Of a DNA stretch of 64,000 bases, positions 37,089-44,864 are shown piece after piece. The stretch lies in contig PXRE01000001.1 of assembly GCA_003021085.1 (NCBI GenBank), positions 1 through 64,000 on the forward strand, in the 5' to 3' direction. The stretch comes from Halobacteriales archaeon QS_1_68_20. Lineage in GTDB: Archaea; Halobacteriota; Halobacteria; Halobacteriales; PXRE01. The stretch's first letter is position 1, and each line of letters opens with the position of its first letter. A model generated the notes under the pieces. It searched no databases and had not been told where the DNA came from. It saw only the letters and a program-made list of their open reading frames with translations. Position numbers and translations under genes: made by a program.

Positions 37089-37348
37089 CCGAGAAAAATT
37101 CAAGTGATGACGTTAGTCAAAAAACCGGTTCAACGTACGGGATGCCTGACCTCGATTGGCCGCCCGGCTTCGACCGCACCCCTCCGGCCGAGCGGACGCG
37201 GAACAACAGCTTCGACGTCTCGCTCTCGAAGGCGCTTGCGGCCACCGCGTCGAGCGCTGCCGGATCAACGACGTCCTGGAGGACGTCGAGGCAGAGGTCC
37301 CGCGGATCGCCCCGTCAACCCAGTCGCGCCCGACGGTGGTCAGGATGA
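37085..37348 (+). pseudogene. Truncated viral protein with repeated N-terminal leader
   Basis: Begins with the same leader as the gene at 34438 (DDVSQKTGSTYGM), then MPDLDWPPGFDRTPPAERT and NNSFDVSLSKALA, a start seen in haloviral J-domain-like proteins of unknown role. After about residue 52 the frame turns into basic, non-coding-like sequence, while another frame carries coding-like VERCRINDVLEDVEAEVPRI up to the next gene. I infer a deletion or frameshift near 37240. Confidence 0.45.
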
Positions 37349-37554
37349 CTGACGTCAACATCCAGGCCATGAAGCGGAAGCCGTCGACCACGAAGCCGGA
37401 GGAAAGGAATCGGTGTCCGGAGTGTCGGAGTGTGTCGATTAGCCCGCTGACGAGGAAGAATCAAGGCCAACAGGCGTCGGGAAAACACAACTGGCGATGC
37501 AACAACTGCCAGAACAAGTTCAACGATCCGATAACGCTGGTGACCGAACGGTGA
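37345..37554 (+). CDS. Viral zinc-ribbon protein (69 aa)
   Basis: Starts MTDVNIQAMKRKPSTTKPEE and has one zinc ribbon, RCPECRSVSI ... WRCNNCQNKFN, in a basic context, so nucleic-acid binding is likely. Its stop overlaps the next ATG by one base. The same frame is open upstream, so it may once have been the C-terminus of a longer protein. Confidence 0.6.
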   Translation: MTDVNIQAMKRKPSTTKPEERNRCPECRSVSISPLTRKNQGQQASGKHNWRCNNCQNKFNDPITLVTER

Positions 37555-37892
37555 TGAGTGAGTGCGAACACTGCGGCGGGTCGGGTATCGCTCCCATCGT
37601 GGACGGGGCCGCAACTACCGGAAGGCGCGTCGTCTGTAGCGTGTGCAAAGGAACAGGAGAGACGCGAGATTCCGACGGAGGGCCAGACACCATCGGAGAC
37701 GTCTGTATGGCCAGAGTTGACTCACAGAACGTACTCAATGGCCTTCAGACGGTTCGCACTCACCAGCGGATCGCCGGGAAACAGGCCAACGAGAACCCCG
37801 GCGAAGGCTGGGAGGACGATGCCGCGGGACTGTCGGCGGTGGCCTACGTGGTCGAGCGGGTCTTGTCGAAGTCAGAGAGGGAGGTGAAATGA
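37554..37892 (+). CDS. Viral CxxCxGxG zinc-finger protein (112 aa)
   Basis: Starts MSECEHCGGSGIAP and continues with VCSVCKGTGETRD, a two-repeat CxxCxGxG zinc centre like that of the protein at 35343. A helical C-terminal half follows (HQRIAGKQANENPGEGWEDD; AAGLSAVAYVVERVL). Overlaps the nuclease gene by 4 nt. Confidence 0.6.
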   Translation: MSECEHCGGSGIAPIVDGAATTGRRVVCSVCKGTGETRDSDGGPDTIGDVCMARVDSQNVLNGLQTVRTHQRIAGKQANENPGEGWEDDAAGLSAVAYVVERVLSKSEREVK

Positions 37893-38305
37893 TGGGTAAA
37901 GGCACCCGCCGGGAGCGAGAGGCTCGCGAGTTGTACGAAAGCGCCGGGTACTGGGTTTACAGCCCACAGAACCCGAAGTTCGGGGATAACGACCTCTGGA
38001 ACCTGTTCGACCTGGCGGCCTACCGCCGTCCGACGGGAGACCTGCGGTTCGTGCAGGTCAAAAGCAACGGTGCTCGTGGGATCAAGGAGTGGTCTACCCG
38101 CGCCAGACACTTCCGGGCGGTGACGTCGGTTAACGTTGACTTTGTTGTTCCGTACGACCGTGAAGGGTGGCGGTTGATCAAGCCGTTACTCTGCGGGACG
38201 GCAAGTGACGACAGGTTGCATACGACACTGTACGACGAGAGAAACGGCGACGTTGCGATGGGCGACGGGATCGTGGAGTACCTGCGGGGTGGGGCGAATG
38301 AGTGA
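37889..38305 (+). CDS. PD-(D/E)XK nuclease-fold viral protein
   Basis: A 138-residue protein with the restriction-endonuclease-like core: basic helix (GTRREREARELYESAGYWV), then GDNDLWNLFDLAAYR and LRFVQVKSNGARG, providing the Asp and the x-Q-x-K catalytic motif, as in Holliday-junction resolvases and related enzymes. A viral recombination or DNA-processing role is inferred. Two adjacent ATGs (37889, 37892) are both possible. Confidence 0.7.
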   Translation: MMGKGTRREREARELYESAGYWVYSPQNPKFGDNDLWNLFDLAAYRRPTGDLRFVQVKSNGARGIKEWSTRARHFRAVTSVNVDFVVPYDREGWRLIKPLLCGTASDDRLHTTLYDERNGDVAMGDGIVEYLRGGANE

Positions 38306-38594
38306 GTTGGACATCGGGGAGCACCCATCGCTCAGCACCGACGAGAAACAACTGAGCTTCGTCACGACGAAAGCTGACGCCCCTTCGGTCCGGGTGCATA
38401 GTGAAGTGGCCTCGGTAACCAGACGGATACTACAGCACCCTGAGTTTACTGTCGAGAACAGGCGGGTCGTTGATGGGTCCGTGGTTGCAGTGACGGGGAC
38501 TATTCCGTTGTCGTGCCTCACGGTAAAGGCCAGTCCGAAGGCGTCCGATCAGTTTAGTCGGCTGGTAAGCTCAGGGGTAGAGAACGGAAACTAA
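38298..38594 (+). CDS. Last gene of the left viral operon, unknown (98 aa)
   Basis: Starts MSELDIGEHPSLSTDEKQLS, overlapping the nuclease stop by 8 nt. A small alpha/beta protein without Cys clusters (SVTRRILQHPEFTVENRRVV; VVAVTGTIPLSCLTVKASPK). No family recognised. Its stop lies 7 bp from the stop of the converging virion module, so this gap marks the end of both operons. Confidence 0.55.
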   Translation: MSELDIGEHPSLSTDEKQLSFVTTKADAPSVRVHSEVASVTRRILQHPEFTVENRRVVDGSVVAVTGTIPLSCLTVKASPKASDQFSRLVSSGVENGN

Positions 38595-38601
38595 TCCCCG
38601 T

Positions 38602-38811
38602 CTATTCCCCCTCGCCGTCCGGACGTTTGAGTTGGGTGTGTTCGTACAGCGTCGCCGCGATAGCGTCCGCCGGGAGTGCGACCAACGCCATGACAGACCA
38701 CAGCGGCATCCGCACCGACTGGGAGAGAAACGAGACGTCTCCGCCGGTCGACTGGCCGACGACGCCGACGCCGAGCAACCACAGCCAGAGTCGTACTGTT
38801 GGCGACAGCAT
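38602..38811 (-). CDS. Small viral membrane protein (69 aa)
   Basis: Two hydrophobic segments (TVRLWLWLLGVGVVGQ; MPLWSVMALVALPADAIAA) and a polar C-terminus. It is the last gene of the leftward virion module and starts 2 bp after the spike gene stop. Probably a virion membrane component. Confidence 0.6.
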   Translation of the reverse strand: MLSPTVRLWLWLLGVGVVGQSTGGDVSFLSQSVRMPLWSVMALVALPADAIAATLYEHTQLKRPDGEGE

Positions 38812-38813
38812 GG

Positions 38814-40025
38814 CTACGTGAACGAGGATCCGTCAACCAGCGAAACCCACTGGTCGCCCGACCCGTCCCCGGTCGAATCCTGCCACATGCACGGTTCGGG
38901 GTTGCCGCTGGTGGTGTTCGACCCGTTGTCAAGGCGGACCTCCCCCGGGAAACTGCCGTTAGTCCCCGACAGGTCGAACGATTGCGGCCACCCGTAGCCG
39001 GAGCCGGTCATCTTCATGACGAGCGACCCGTTCACGTTGATATCCATGCCGACGCCCTGGTAGTCCTTCGTGACCGTGTTGTTCTGAGCGTTGAGGTACT
39101 CTCGGCTGGACTGCGGCGGCATCCGAGTGACGAACTGGCCGAACGATCCGTCTGACGTCCCCTGGACGTCCGAGATTGCCCCGGTGTTGGTCATCCGGAC
39201 CTTGATGCGTTCGCCGGCCAGCGAGTTGGTGCCGGCGGCCGTGGGGTCCCAGAAGTCACCCTCGAACGTGACGGATTCGTTGGACCCGGCATCGTTCCGA
39301 ATGCCGAACTGGCACGCCCCGGTCATCTCCAGCGTTCCCCGAAGCTGGCTACGAGCGTTCGAACTGCCGGTATGCCGAACGAGGTGGTGGCATTCGGCGA
39401 TGCTGACCTGTATCGGAGTGTTCACGAACCCGCCATTGGACGCTTCGAGTCGGAGGCCAGTGCCACATCCCTCGGAGTCAACCACGCATTCCCTCAGCGG
39501 GCCGATGCCGACACCCTGGCTGTCCACGAGGGCCAACGACTCCCCGCCAGTGGTCGCACTCGTCACGTCGGCCGCAGGGAGGTACGTGCGGTGCTTAACG
39601 ACGACGTGAGCGCTACCCTTGACGTTGCCCGAGGACTTGCCGGGGTAGTACCTTCCGTTGGTGGACTCGGAGGTGTCCAGGTAGGCCACCCTACTGGTGT
39701 AAGTGTCGTCAGTGATGGCGTGAACCCGAAGGGAGGCCCCGTTATCCACGAAAAAGCCGTCGTAGTCTCCGGACGGCTTGAACGAGGCTTGCATGGCGTC
39801 GACACTGACACCCGGCTTCAACTGGACGGTGCTTCCAGGGTCTATTGTTTCGCCGGGTTTCACCCGGACCAAAGCCCGCTCTTTGTCGGGACCCAGGCCG
39901 ACGTCATCATCAGACGCCAGATCGTTCACGGTCCCTTGAATCCCGTTGCCGTCGACCCATCGAACCTCATTGAAACGGTCGGGGTTTGACGCTTGCGGGT
40001 TGATCCGTTGGCCAGCGAGCGTCAC
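38814..40025 (-). CDS. Probable virion spike / receptor-binding protein with beta-helix
   Basis: A 403-residue protein rich in Gly, Ser, Thr, Asn and Val, without signal peptide or membrane span, ending the structural operon. The N-terminal ~80 residues look like a virion-attachment part (VRVKPGETIDPGSTVQLKPG); the centre has repeated short beta strands with Asn/Gly turns (LRLEASNGGFVNTPIQVSIA; LEMTGACQFGIRNDAGS), as in right-handed beta-helix tail-spike and pectate-lyase-like proteins; the C-terminus is a distinct beta domain. Its position after capsid genes supports a host-recognition spike. No sequence family recognised, so the fold is inferred. Confidence 0.5.
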   Translation of the reverse strand: MTLAGQRINPQASNPDRFNEVRWVDGNGIQGTVNDLASDDDVGLGPDKERALVRVKPGETIDPGSTVQLKPGVSVDAMQASFKPSGDYDGFFVDNGASLRVHAITDDTYTSRVAYLDTSESTNGRYYPGKSSGNVKGSAHVVVKHRTYLPAADVTSATTGGESLALVDSQGVGIGPLRECVVDSEGCGTGLRLEASNGGFVNTPIQVSIAECHHLVRHTGSSNARSQLRGTLEMTGACQFGIRNDAGSNESVTFEGDFWDPTAAGTNSLAGERIKVRMTNTGAISDVQGTSDGSFGQFVTRMPPQSSREYLNAQNNTVTKDYQGVGMDINVNGSLVMKMTGSGYGWPQSFDLSGTNGSFPGEVRLDNGSNTTSGNPEPCMWQDSTGDGSGDQWVSLVDGSSFT

Positions 40026-40357
40026 CGTCCCACCCCCACGTCAAAGAGGGTACCCAGAACGTAGATTACCGCCAGGATGACGATGAGGGTAAGGGCGTTC
40101 CGAATGCCAGAGAACAACCCCCCGAACATGTCGGACGGGTCGCCTTCCCACGGCCGGCTTTCGTGAACGCGTCCAGTGTCCGCACCGTGACGGTCGGCCC
40201 ACTTCTTCCCGACTCTGAGGGCTTCGCGAGGGCTCTTGCCCTCCTTCACTGCCCCCGTTGTCGCGCCAACTGTGCCGCCGATTGTCCACAGAGAACCGCC
40301 GGAGTCATCCGACGTAACCCGGACATCCCCTCCGCCTGTAGCTGATCCCAGCATCAT
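40022..40357 (-). CDS. Viral membrane-anchored protein (111 aa)
   Basis: A Gly/Ser-rich N-terminus (SATGGGDVRVTSDDSGGSLW), a basic central part and one C-terminal transmembrane helix (ALTLIVILAVIYVLGTLF). The stop overlaps the spike ATG by 4 nt, so the two are translationally coupled and may interact at the virion vertex. Confidence 0.6.
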   Translation of the reverse strand: MMLGSATGGGDVRVTSDDSGGSLWTIGGTVGATTGAVKEGKSPREALRVGKKWADRHGADTGRVHESRPWEGDPSDMFGGLFSGIRNALTLIVILAVIYVLGTLFDVGVGR

Positions 40358-40362
40358 GGGTA

Positions 40363-40689
40363 TCAGTCGGGCCGGATTGACCCCACGATGCTGGTGTTCT
40401 GGCCGCCGGAGACAGACGACGCCTGCGACCGGGTGGCGTCAATCCCCGTCTGGCTAAACGTCACGTCGCCAGAGTCGGTCGGGCGGGCCGTCGAGACGAT
40501 GACCGACCTGTCGTTGATTGTCTCTGTCACTGCCTGTTGAGTCTCGCCGGTCTGTCGGGCCTGATCCATCAGCCGCCCGCTGGCCGACGTCGACCCGCTA
40601 CCGGACTGTGCCCCGTCTAAACCGTCACCGAACAACGACACTGCAACCAGTGCCCCCGCACCAACGAGGGCGAGTCTCGCGATACTCAT
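40363..40689 (-). CDS. Viral protein with N-terminal membrane helix (108 aa)
   Basis: N-terminal hydrophobic segment (LALVGAGALVAVSLFGDG), followed by a Gln/Ser/Thr-rich hydrophilic part (DQARQTGETQQAVTETINDR). It resembles small structural proteins of membrane-containing haloviruses in composition only. Five bp separate it from the gene downstream; its ATG overlaps the stop of the gene upstream. Confidence 0.6.
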   Translation of the reverse strand: MSIARLALVGAGALVAVSLFGDGLDGAQSGSGSTSASGRLMDQARQTGETQQAVTETINDRSVIVSTARPTDSGDVTFSQTGIDATRSQASSVSGGQNTSIVGSIRPD

Positions 40690-40814
40690 CCGTTGGTCCT
40701 CCCGATATACCTCAACGCTAAGGCTGTAACAAGGCCTGCTGAAACCGACACAACGAGTTGGTCGGAGTTTCCACGTGCGATGGCCCGTAACCTCGCGGGA
40801 ATGTCATCAGTCAC
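40686..40814 (-). CDS. Very small viral membrane protein (42 aa)
   Basis: Starts at GTG (40812-40814) and ends TGA overlapping the next ATG (ATGA at 40686-40689). The product has a charged head (DDIPARLRAIARGNSD) and one helix (QLVVSVSAGLVTALALRYI). Found by reading the 128-bp gap between two coupled genes. Confidence 0.6.
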   Translation of the reverse strand: MTDDIPARLRAIARGNSDQLVVSVSAGLVTALALRYIGRTNG

Positions 40815-40817
40815 GTG

Positions 40818-41465
40818 TTACACCCCCCTGTAGACCACGTTGGCCTCGTAGTCGGCCGCCGAAGCAGTCTGGTTGGTCGCAACGACGGACACGGTGCCGC
40901 CGTCCGGAACCCGGATCGCCGGATCAAGAACCAGCGGTAACTCGATTTGGTTCATTGCAACGTTGAAGAACGTATTACCGTTCTCGTCCGACAGTTGCAG
41001 GTTGTGGTGGTGGTCGCCGGAGTGGTTGCCGCTGGTTTCGGCAACGGTCATGATCTCGACAGACACCGGGCCGTCAATGTTCTGTTCGTCCAGAACGAAA
41101 TTAGACCCGCCGCCGGACGAAACGCCCGTAACCTGCCCTCGGTAGTGGTCGACCGCTTCTTCTCGGGTCGCACGGTCTCCGGGGCGTTCGATTGTCCGTC
41201 TCGGGAACAGGTTGATCTCGAAGTTCTGGGCGTCAACCCGGACCTTCGCCTCCGTGTACCCCGGATTGTGGACGAACAACTTTCGGTCCGACCTCAGGTT
41301 AACCTCGGCGTCCCGGCCCTGCTCCACGAGCTTGCCACTGTCCTTAATTCGAGTCGGGGTGTTGTCGATCAACACGTCCCCGTCCATCGCCTTGACGTGC
41401 CAGCGACTACCCACACCTGCGGCAACCTCTCGCGTTTCGTCTGGGTCGACGTAAACGACGGGCAT
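40818..41465 (-). CDS. Candidate large major capsid protein (VP4-like, single beta-barrel)
   Basis: A 215-residue, beta-rich protein with no membrane span. The size and its position directly after a 175-residue protein fit the paired large and small capsid proteins (VP4 and VP7) of SH1/SNJ1-type haloviruses. Strand-like segments are seen (DAEVNLRSDRKLFVHNPGYT; AKVRVDAQNFEINLFP; PVSVEIMTVAETSG) and a His-rich loop (GNHSGDHHHNLQLSD) in the centre. The family is too divergent for me to confirm by sequence motifs alone, so the assignment rests on size, order, strand content and the neighbouring packaging ATPase. Confidence 0.55.
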   Translation of the reverse strand: MPVVYVDPDETREVAAGVGSRWHVKAMDGDVLIDNTPTRIKDSGKLVEQGRDAEVNLRSDRKLFVHNPGYTEAKVRVDAQNFEINLFPRRTIERPGDRATREEAVDHYRGQVTGVSSGGGSNFVLDEQNIDGPVSVEIMTVAETSGNHSGDHHHNLQLSDENGNTFFNVAMNQIELPLVLDPAIRVPDGGTVSVVATNQTASAADYEANVVYRGV

Positions 41466-41479
41466 GGATTAGCCCCCCG

Positions 41480-42007
41480 TTAGTTCATGCGCTCGCCACG
41501 GTATCCGTCCATTTCTACCGTAGTATTTCCGGAGCTGATGGTTTCCGTCCCGCTGTCGGTGCGGAACATAAGCGCCAGCTTGTACGGATGGCCGACGAAC
41601 TCGATGTTCCCCGGATACCGGATGGGGAACGGACGCCGGGCCGAACGGTCGTTCTGACCGTCGTTGATAGCCGACGTGTGCCAGGTTCCGAAGATGTGGA
41701 CGACCCGGTTCTGACTGTTCAGAACGGCAAGCCGAAGCCGGCCGGTGATGGACGACGGCGTGCTGTTCTGAATGTTCGAGTACAGACGTCCGACCGCACG
41801 ATCCTGGTCAGCTTCCAAACCCTGGCCGAGAATCTCAATCTCGCCCTTCGGGACGTCAATCTCCGCGAACGTGCTGTATTCCTCGCTGTCGACATCGGTG
41901 TTCGACCGGTACGAGAAGTCGTCTGCGTCCGTCAGGAACTCCTCGTGAAGCTGGTACTTCGTTCCGTTCTTGCTGACGGTCGCGGGGACTTCGTGACCAA
42001 CAGGCAT
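41480..42007 (-). CDS. Candidate small major capsid protein (VP7-like, single beta-barrel)
   Basis: A 175-residue beta-rich protein starting MPVGHEVPATVSKNGTKYQL and ending SGNTTVEMDGYRGERMN. No signal or membrane span. It precedes the 215-residue candidate VP4-like protein by 14 bp and overlaps the preceding stop by one base (TAATG), so it heads the capsid pair. The assignment follows the SH1/SNJ1 pattern of two vertical single beta-barrel capsid proteins; structure prediction would be decisive. Confidence 0.55.
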   Translation of the reverse strand: MPVGHEVPATVSKNGTKYQLHEEFLTDADDFSYRSNTDVDSEEYSTFAEIDVPKGEIEILGQGLEADQDRAVGRLYSNIQNSTPSSITGRLRLAVLNSQNRVVHIFGTWHTSAINDGQNDRSARRPFPIRYPGNIEFVGHPYKLALMFRTDSGTETISSGNTTVEMDGYRGERMN

Positions 42008-42240
42008 TATTCTCCACCCCCGAAGCCGCCAACGTTCGGACCGTCCGAGACGTTCATCCCCGTGACGTTGCCGAGGATGCCAGACGCCTGACCCCACAGC
42101 ATACTGCCGAGGGTCAGGGCGGCAAGAGCCATACCAACGAACAGCGACCAATTGGTAAGCTCCTTGACTACGCGGTCGGGGTCCGTAAGGTCAGTTCCAG
42201 AACTTTTCGCCGGGTTCTTAGCGCGGAGCCACTTTGCCAT
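42007..42240 (-). CDS. First gene of the virion module, one-helix membrane protein (77 aa)
   Basis: A basic N-terminus (MAKWLRAKNPAKSSG), one transmembrane helix (WSLFVGMALAALTLGSMLWG) and a Gly/Asn-rich tail ending GGFGGGE. The start at 42238-42240 is next to the divergent promoter region. It is probably an internal-membrane protein of the virion. Confidence 0.65.
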   Translation of the reverse strand: MAKWLRAKNPAKSSGTDLTDPDRVVKELTNWSLFVGMALAALTLGSMLWGQASGILGNVTGMNVSDGPNVGGFGGGE

Positions 42241-42298
42241 GGCTGTGAGAATATACACCCGGGTAATATTTATACGTAGAAATAATATAGACACCTGC
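42241..42298. promoter_or_regulatory. Divergent promoter between virion module and ATPase operon
   Basis: A 58-bp AT-rich strip between divergent starts at 42240 and 42299. It contains TAATATTTATA at 42264-42274, a TATA-type element usable for the rightward operon at the usual ~25 bp spacing, and further TATA-like text for the leftward one. Both late operons would thus be switched from one site. Confidence 0.5.
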
Positions 42299-42436
42299 AT
42301 GGTATTAATCGGAATTGCCACGTTGACGCTGGTGTCAATAGTGGCGTTTGTCAGGTCGAACCGTTTGGTAAACAAAGGCGGTATCCTGCTGTTGTACGGT
42401 ATCGGGACGGCCCTTTCGTCCGGGGTGGGAATCTAA
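42299..42436 (+). CDS. Small viral membrane protein (45 aa)
   Basis: Starts MVLIGIATLTLVSIVAFVRS and has a second hydrophobic stretch (GGILLLYGIGTALSSGVG). Its stop overlaps the next ATG (TAATG at 42434-42438). The ATG at 42299 is preferred because the longer frame from 42152 reads across the divergent promoter. Confidence 0.55.
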   Translation: MVLIGIATLTLVSIVAFVRSNRLVNKGGILLLYGIGTALSSGVGI

Positions 42437-42852
42437 TGCCGACATGTCCTCGTTGCGGCAACCCGCACGACACCGAAGCTGGAGTGGTTCAGCATATGTT
42501 CATGTCGGAAGGCAGAGAACACGACGATATCGAGGACAAAGGCGATGCGTGGGTGGAAGTGAGGGCCGGCGCGTCCGAGAGTTCCATTGAGGACACCACA
42601 GACGATAACGATAACGTCGGCAATGATGACGATCCCTTATCGTTTCCTGAAGCTGAGTCAGACGACTCTCAGAGTACAACTGATGGTGATTGCCCCGACT
42701 GTGGCGGTGGGATGGACGACGCGCCCGCCGGTAGACGGATCCAGGGCGAGCATGAATATCGGGGCGACGTCGTGGTCGAGACTGAGAACGGGGACAAGTG
42801 GTGTGACGACTGTGAGATACTCAAGACCGGGGACGGGGAGGTGGTCCGATGA
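42436..42852 (+). CDS. Viral protein with N-terminal C2H2-like finger and C-terminal zinc ribbon
   Basis: A 138-residue acidic protein. N-terminus PTCPRCGNPHDTEAGVVQHM resembles a short zinc finger (CxxC ... H); the centre is Asp/Ser-rich; the C-terminal part has DCPDCGGGMDD and WCDDCEILK. It could bind nucleic acid or another viral protein. Coupled to both neighbours by overlapping stop/start codons. Confidence 0.55.
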   Translation: MPTCPRCGNPHDTEAGVVQHMFMSEGREHDDIEDKGDAWVEVRAGASESSIEDTTDDNDNVGNDDDPLSFPEAESDDSQSTTDGDCPDCGGGMDDAPAGRRIQGEHEYRGDVVVETENGDKWCDDCEILKTGDGEVVR

Positions 42853-43211
42853 ATCCCGAAGAAGCCGCAGAGTTCGCAACCTCAGAAGGCGACGCCACCG
42901 CCGAAGCGGTGGCCGGTGATGACGGTGGGGGGGATGCCCCTGGTATCGGGCGGGGAGACATCCTCGACGCGCTGTTGAACGACACGCCAAACCCGGACCT
43001 TGAGAAACTTCCCGGTTCCGAACCCGTGAGCTACTTTCTCCGGGGGACTCTCAAAATGGCCAGTGACCTACTCGGTAAGTCCATGGACGTCGACAGCCTG
43101 TCAGACACGGCCGTACACGACTACGTGAGGGCGTTCGTGGCCGCTCGTGAACAGTCCGGTGAGATCAGTACCGAAGCCGCCCAACCCGCAGGGGGTGAAT
43201 CAATTGAGTGA
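42849..43211 (+). CDS. Viral protein preceding the packaging ATPase (120 aa)
   Basis: An acidic, mostly helical protein (MNPEEAAEFATSEGDATAEA at the start; PVSYFLRGTLKMASDLLGKS in the middle; VHDYVRAFVAAREQSGE near the end). No family recognised. It overlaps the ATPase start by 8 nt, so a partner or regulator role in packaging is possible. Confidence 0.55.
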   Translation: MNPEEAAEFATSEGDATAEAVAGDDGGGDAPGIGRGDILDALLNDTPNPDLEKLPGSEPVSYFLRGTLKMASDLLGKSMDVDSLSDTAVHDYVRAFVAAREQSGEISTEAAQPAGGESIE

Positions 43212-43881
43212 CCGCTATTACCTCACGGACGGCAGTCACGTACTGATTGCCGGTGCTACGGGTGCCGGGTCCGAATACGGCGGAAAGACCGCCACGGCGA
43301 ACTGGTGGCATCATCAGGCCGTCGAGAACGGACACCACGACGTCGGACTGTACTACGACCCGAAGGGCATGCGGAACATCAAGGGCAAAGACACGGACTC
43401 GACGCCGTACGAGACGCTTTCCGGCCTGGCCGAAGGGTACCGGTCGGGCCAGCGGTTGTTTCACTACAAGCCTTCGGACCCAGCCGGTGACCACGAAGAC
43501 GTCAAAGAGTGGCTACGAAATCTCCCCGGGAACAAGATCGTTGTCCACGACGAGGCGCAGGCGTACAAGGACGCCGAAAGCCTGTCGTGGTTCCTGAGCC
43601 AAGGCGGCAACCTGGCCCACGGAAACGAACGGACGGGAGATATCAGGTCGTTGGTCGTGACCCAGCGCCCCTGGAACATCCACGAAGAACTTCGGTCAAA
43701 CATGCCGCTGAAAGTCTGGGTAGGGCCGACGGGAAGCGAGTTTAGGTCCTACATGGACGCCGAGAGAATGAAGCGGGCAGGGGAACAGATAGCCGAGAAC
43801 ACGGGCGCTCACAAGTGGTCGGTCACCGACGCTGGCGACTACGTTCACACGAACCCGCCGGTCCCCGAGGAATACGCATGA
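43204..43881 (+). CDS. Genome-packaging ATPase (FtsK/HerA-type, A32-like)
   Basis: A 225-residue P-loop ATPase. Walker A is GSEYGGKT (preceded by LIAGATGA), Walker B is KIVVHDEAQAY, and a downstream motif LVVTQRPWNIHEELRSNMP carries the arginine and glutamine typical of this class. Short single-domain ATPases of this type push DNA into the capsid in icosahedral haloviruses with internal membranes and are their most conserved gene. I take TTG 43204 as start (SDRYYLTDGSHVLIAG immediately follows); the frame extends upstream only into the preceding gene. This is the best single marker for the provirus. Confidence 0.8.
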   Translation: MSDRYYLTDGSHVLIAGATGAGSEYGGKTATANWWHHQAVENGHHDVGLYYDPKGMRNIKGKDTDSTPYETLSGLAEGYRSGQRLFHYKPSDPAGDHEDVKEWLRNLPGNKIVVHDEAQAYKDAESLSWFLSQGGNLAHGNERTGDIRSLVVTQRPWNIHEELRSNMPLKVWVGPTGSEFRSYMDAERMKRAGEQIAENTGAHKWSVTDAGDYVHTNPPVPEEYA

Positions 43882-44168
43882 TTCGGTGAATCATAGTCGT
43901 ATTATATTACGAAACCTTTATTACAATTCGCACTATAGTACTGATAATTGCCGATGACAAGGAGTCCACGGCAACGCTCACCGAGCACGGGATCGACATC
44001 GGACAGACCACCCTCTCCATCGGGGACTACGCCGATGAGTAGCCGACGTCTCGCGGGAGAGAAGAGGTTGAGCGCCGATAACGGCGCCCCTGTCGAGGAA
44101 CGTGCGTTCTGCGCCAGCCTGTCGATAACTTCCTAACTTTAAATGGGTGGGAGCCCTGTCGAAGAACG

Positions 44169-44822
44169 ATGCCAGTAGCCTGCTACGTGCGGGTGTCGAC
44201 GGCCGACCAGAACCTCGACCGTCAGCTCACCGCGACCACCGAGTACGCACAGGACGACCTCGGCGCCGAACTCTCGGAGATCGAGACCTACCGCGACAAG
44301 TCGACAGGGACGAACACCGACCGGAGCGGGTACTGCGAGTTGATGGCCGACGTCAAGGCGGGCGACGTCGACGCCGTGGTCGTTCAGGAGATCTCCCGGA
44401 TGGCCCGCTCGCTGCAAGACCTGCAGCGAACCGTTGAGCGGGTCACCGACGAGGAGGTCGAGGTTCACTTCGTCCGCGACAGCCTCTCGTTCGGGGACGG
44501 CAAGGAGAGCCCGATGGCTCGCCTGCAGATGCAGATGCTCGGGGCGTTCTCTGAGTGGGAGGCCCGCGTCAAGCAGATGAACACCCGCGAGGGAATCGCC
44601 GCCAGGCAGGCAAACGACGGGTACCACCACGGCCCGGCGCCGCTCGGCTTCGAGAAGGACGACGGCCAGCTGGTCGAAGCCGAGAACTACCACGACGTCG
44701 TCGCGACCCTCGACATGGTGAAGAAAAACGAACTGTCGAAGCGGAAAGCCGCCGACCGGCTGGACTGTGCCCGGTCGACAGTGAGCCGAGCGCTCGATAG
44801 AAGCGAACTGTACGGTCTCTGA
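44169..44822 (+). CDS. Serine recombinase (resolvase/invertase family)
   Basis: A 217-residue site-specific recombinase. Catalytic Ser lies in ACYVRVSTADQNLDRQL, and the conserved arginine block in VVVQEISRMARSLQDLQ; after the dimerisation helix (ARLQMQMLGAFSEWEARVK) comes a C-terminal HTH (LSKRKAADRLDCARSTVSRA). Size and order match Tn3/Pin-type resolvases. A TATA-like CTTTAAAT lies at about 44137-44144, 25-30 bp upstream. Since the element has its own tyrosine integrase, this may be cargo, a multimer resolvase, or an inversion enzyme. Confidence 0.85.
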   Translation: MPVACYVRVSTADQNLDRQLTATTEYAQDDLGAELSEIETYRDKSTGTNTDRSGYCELMADVKAGDVDAVVVQEISRMARSLQDLQRTVERVTDEEVEVHFVRDSLSFGDGKESPMARLQMQMLGAFSEWEARVKQMNTREGIAARQANDGYHHGPAPLGFEKDDGQLVEAENYHDVVATLDMVKKNELSKRKAADRLDCARSTVSRALDRSELYGL

Positions 44823-44864
44823 ACCCAAAGACTAAGACATGTCAACGCCAACGTCAACGTAACG

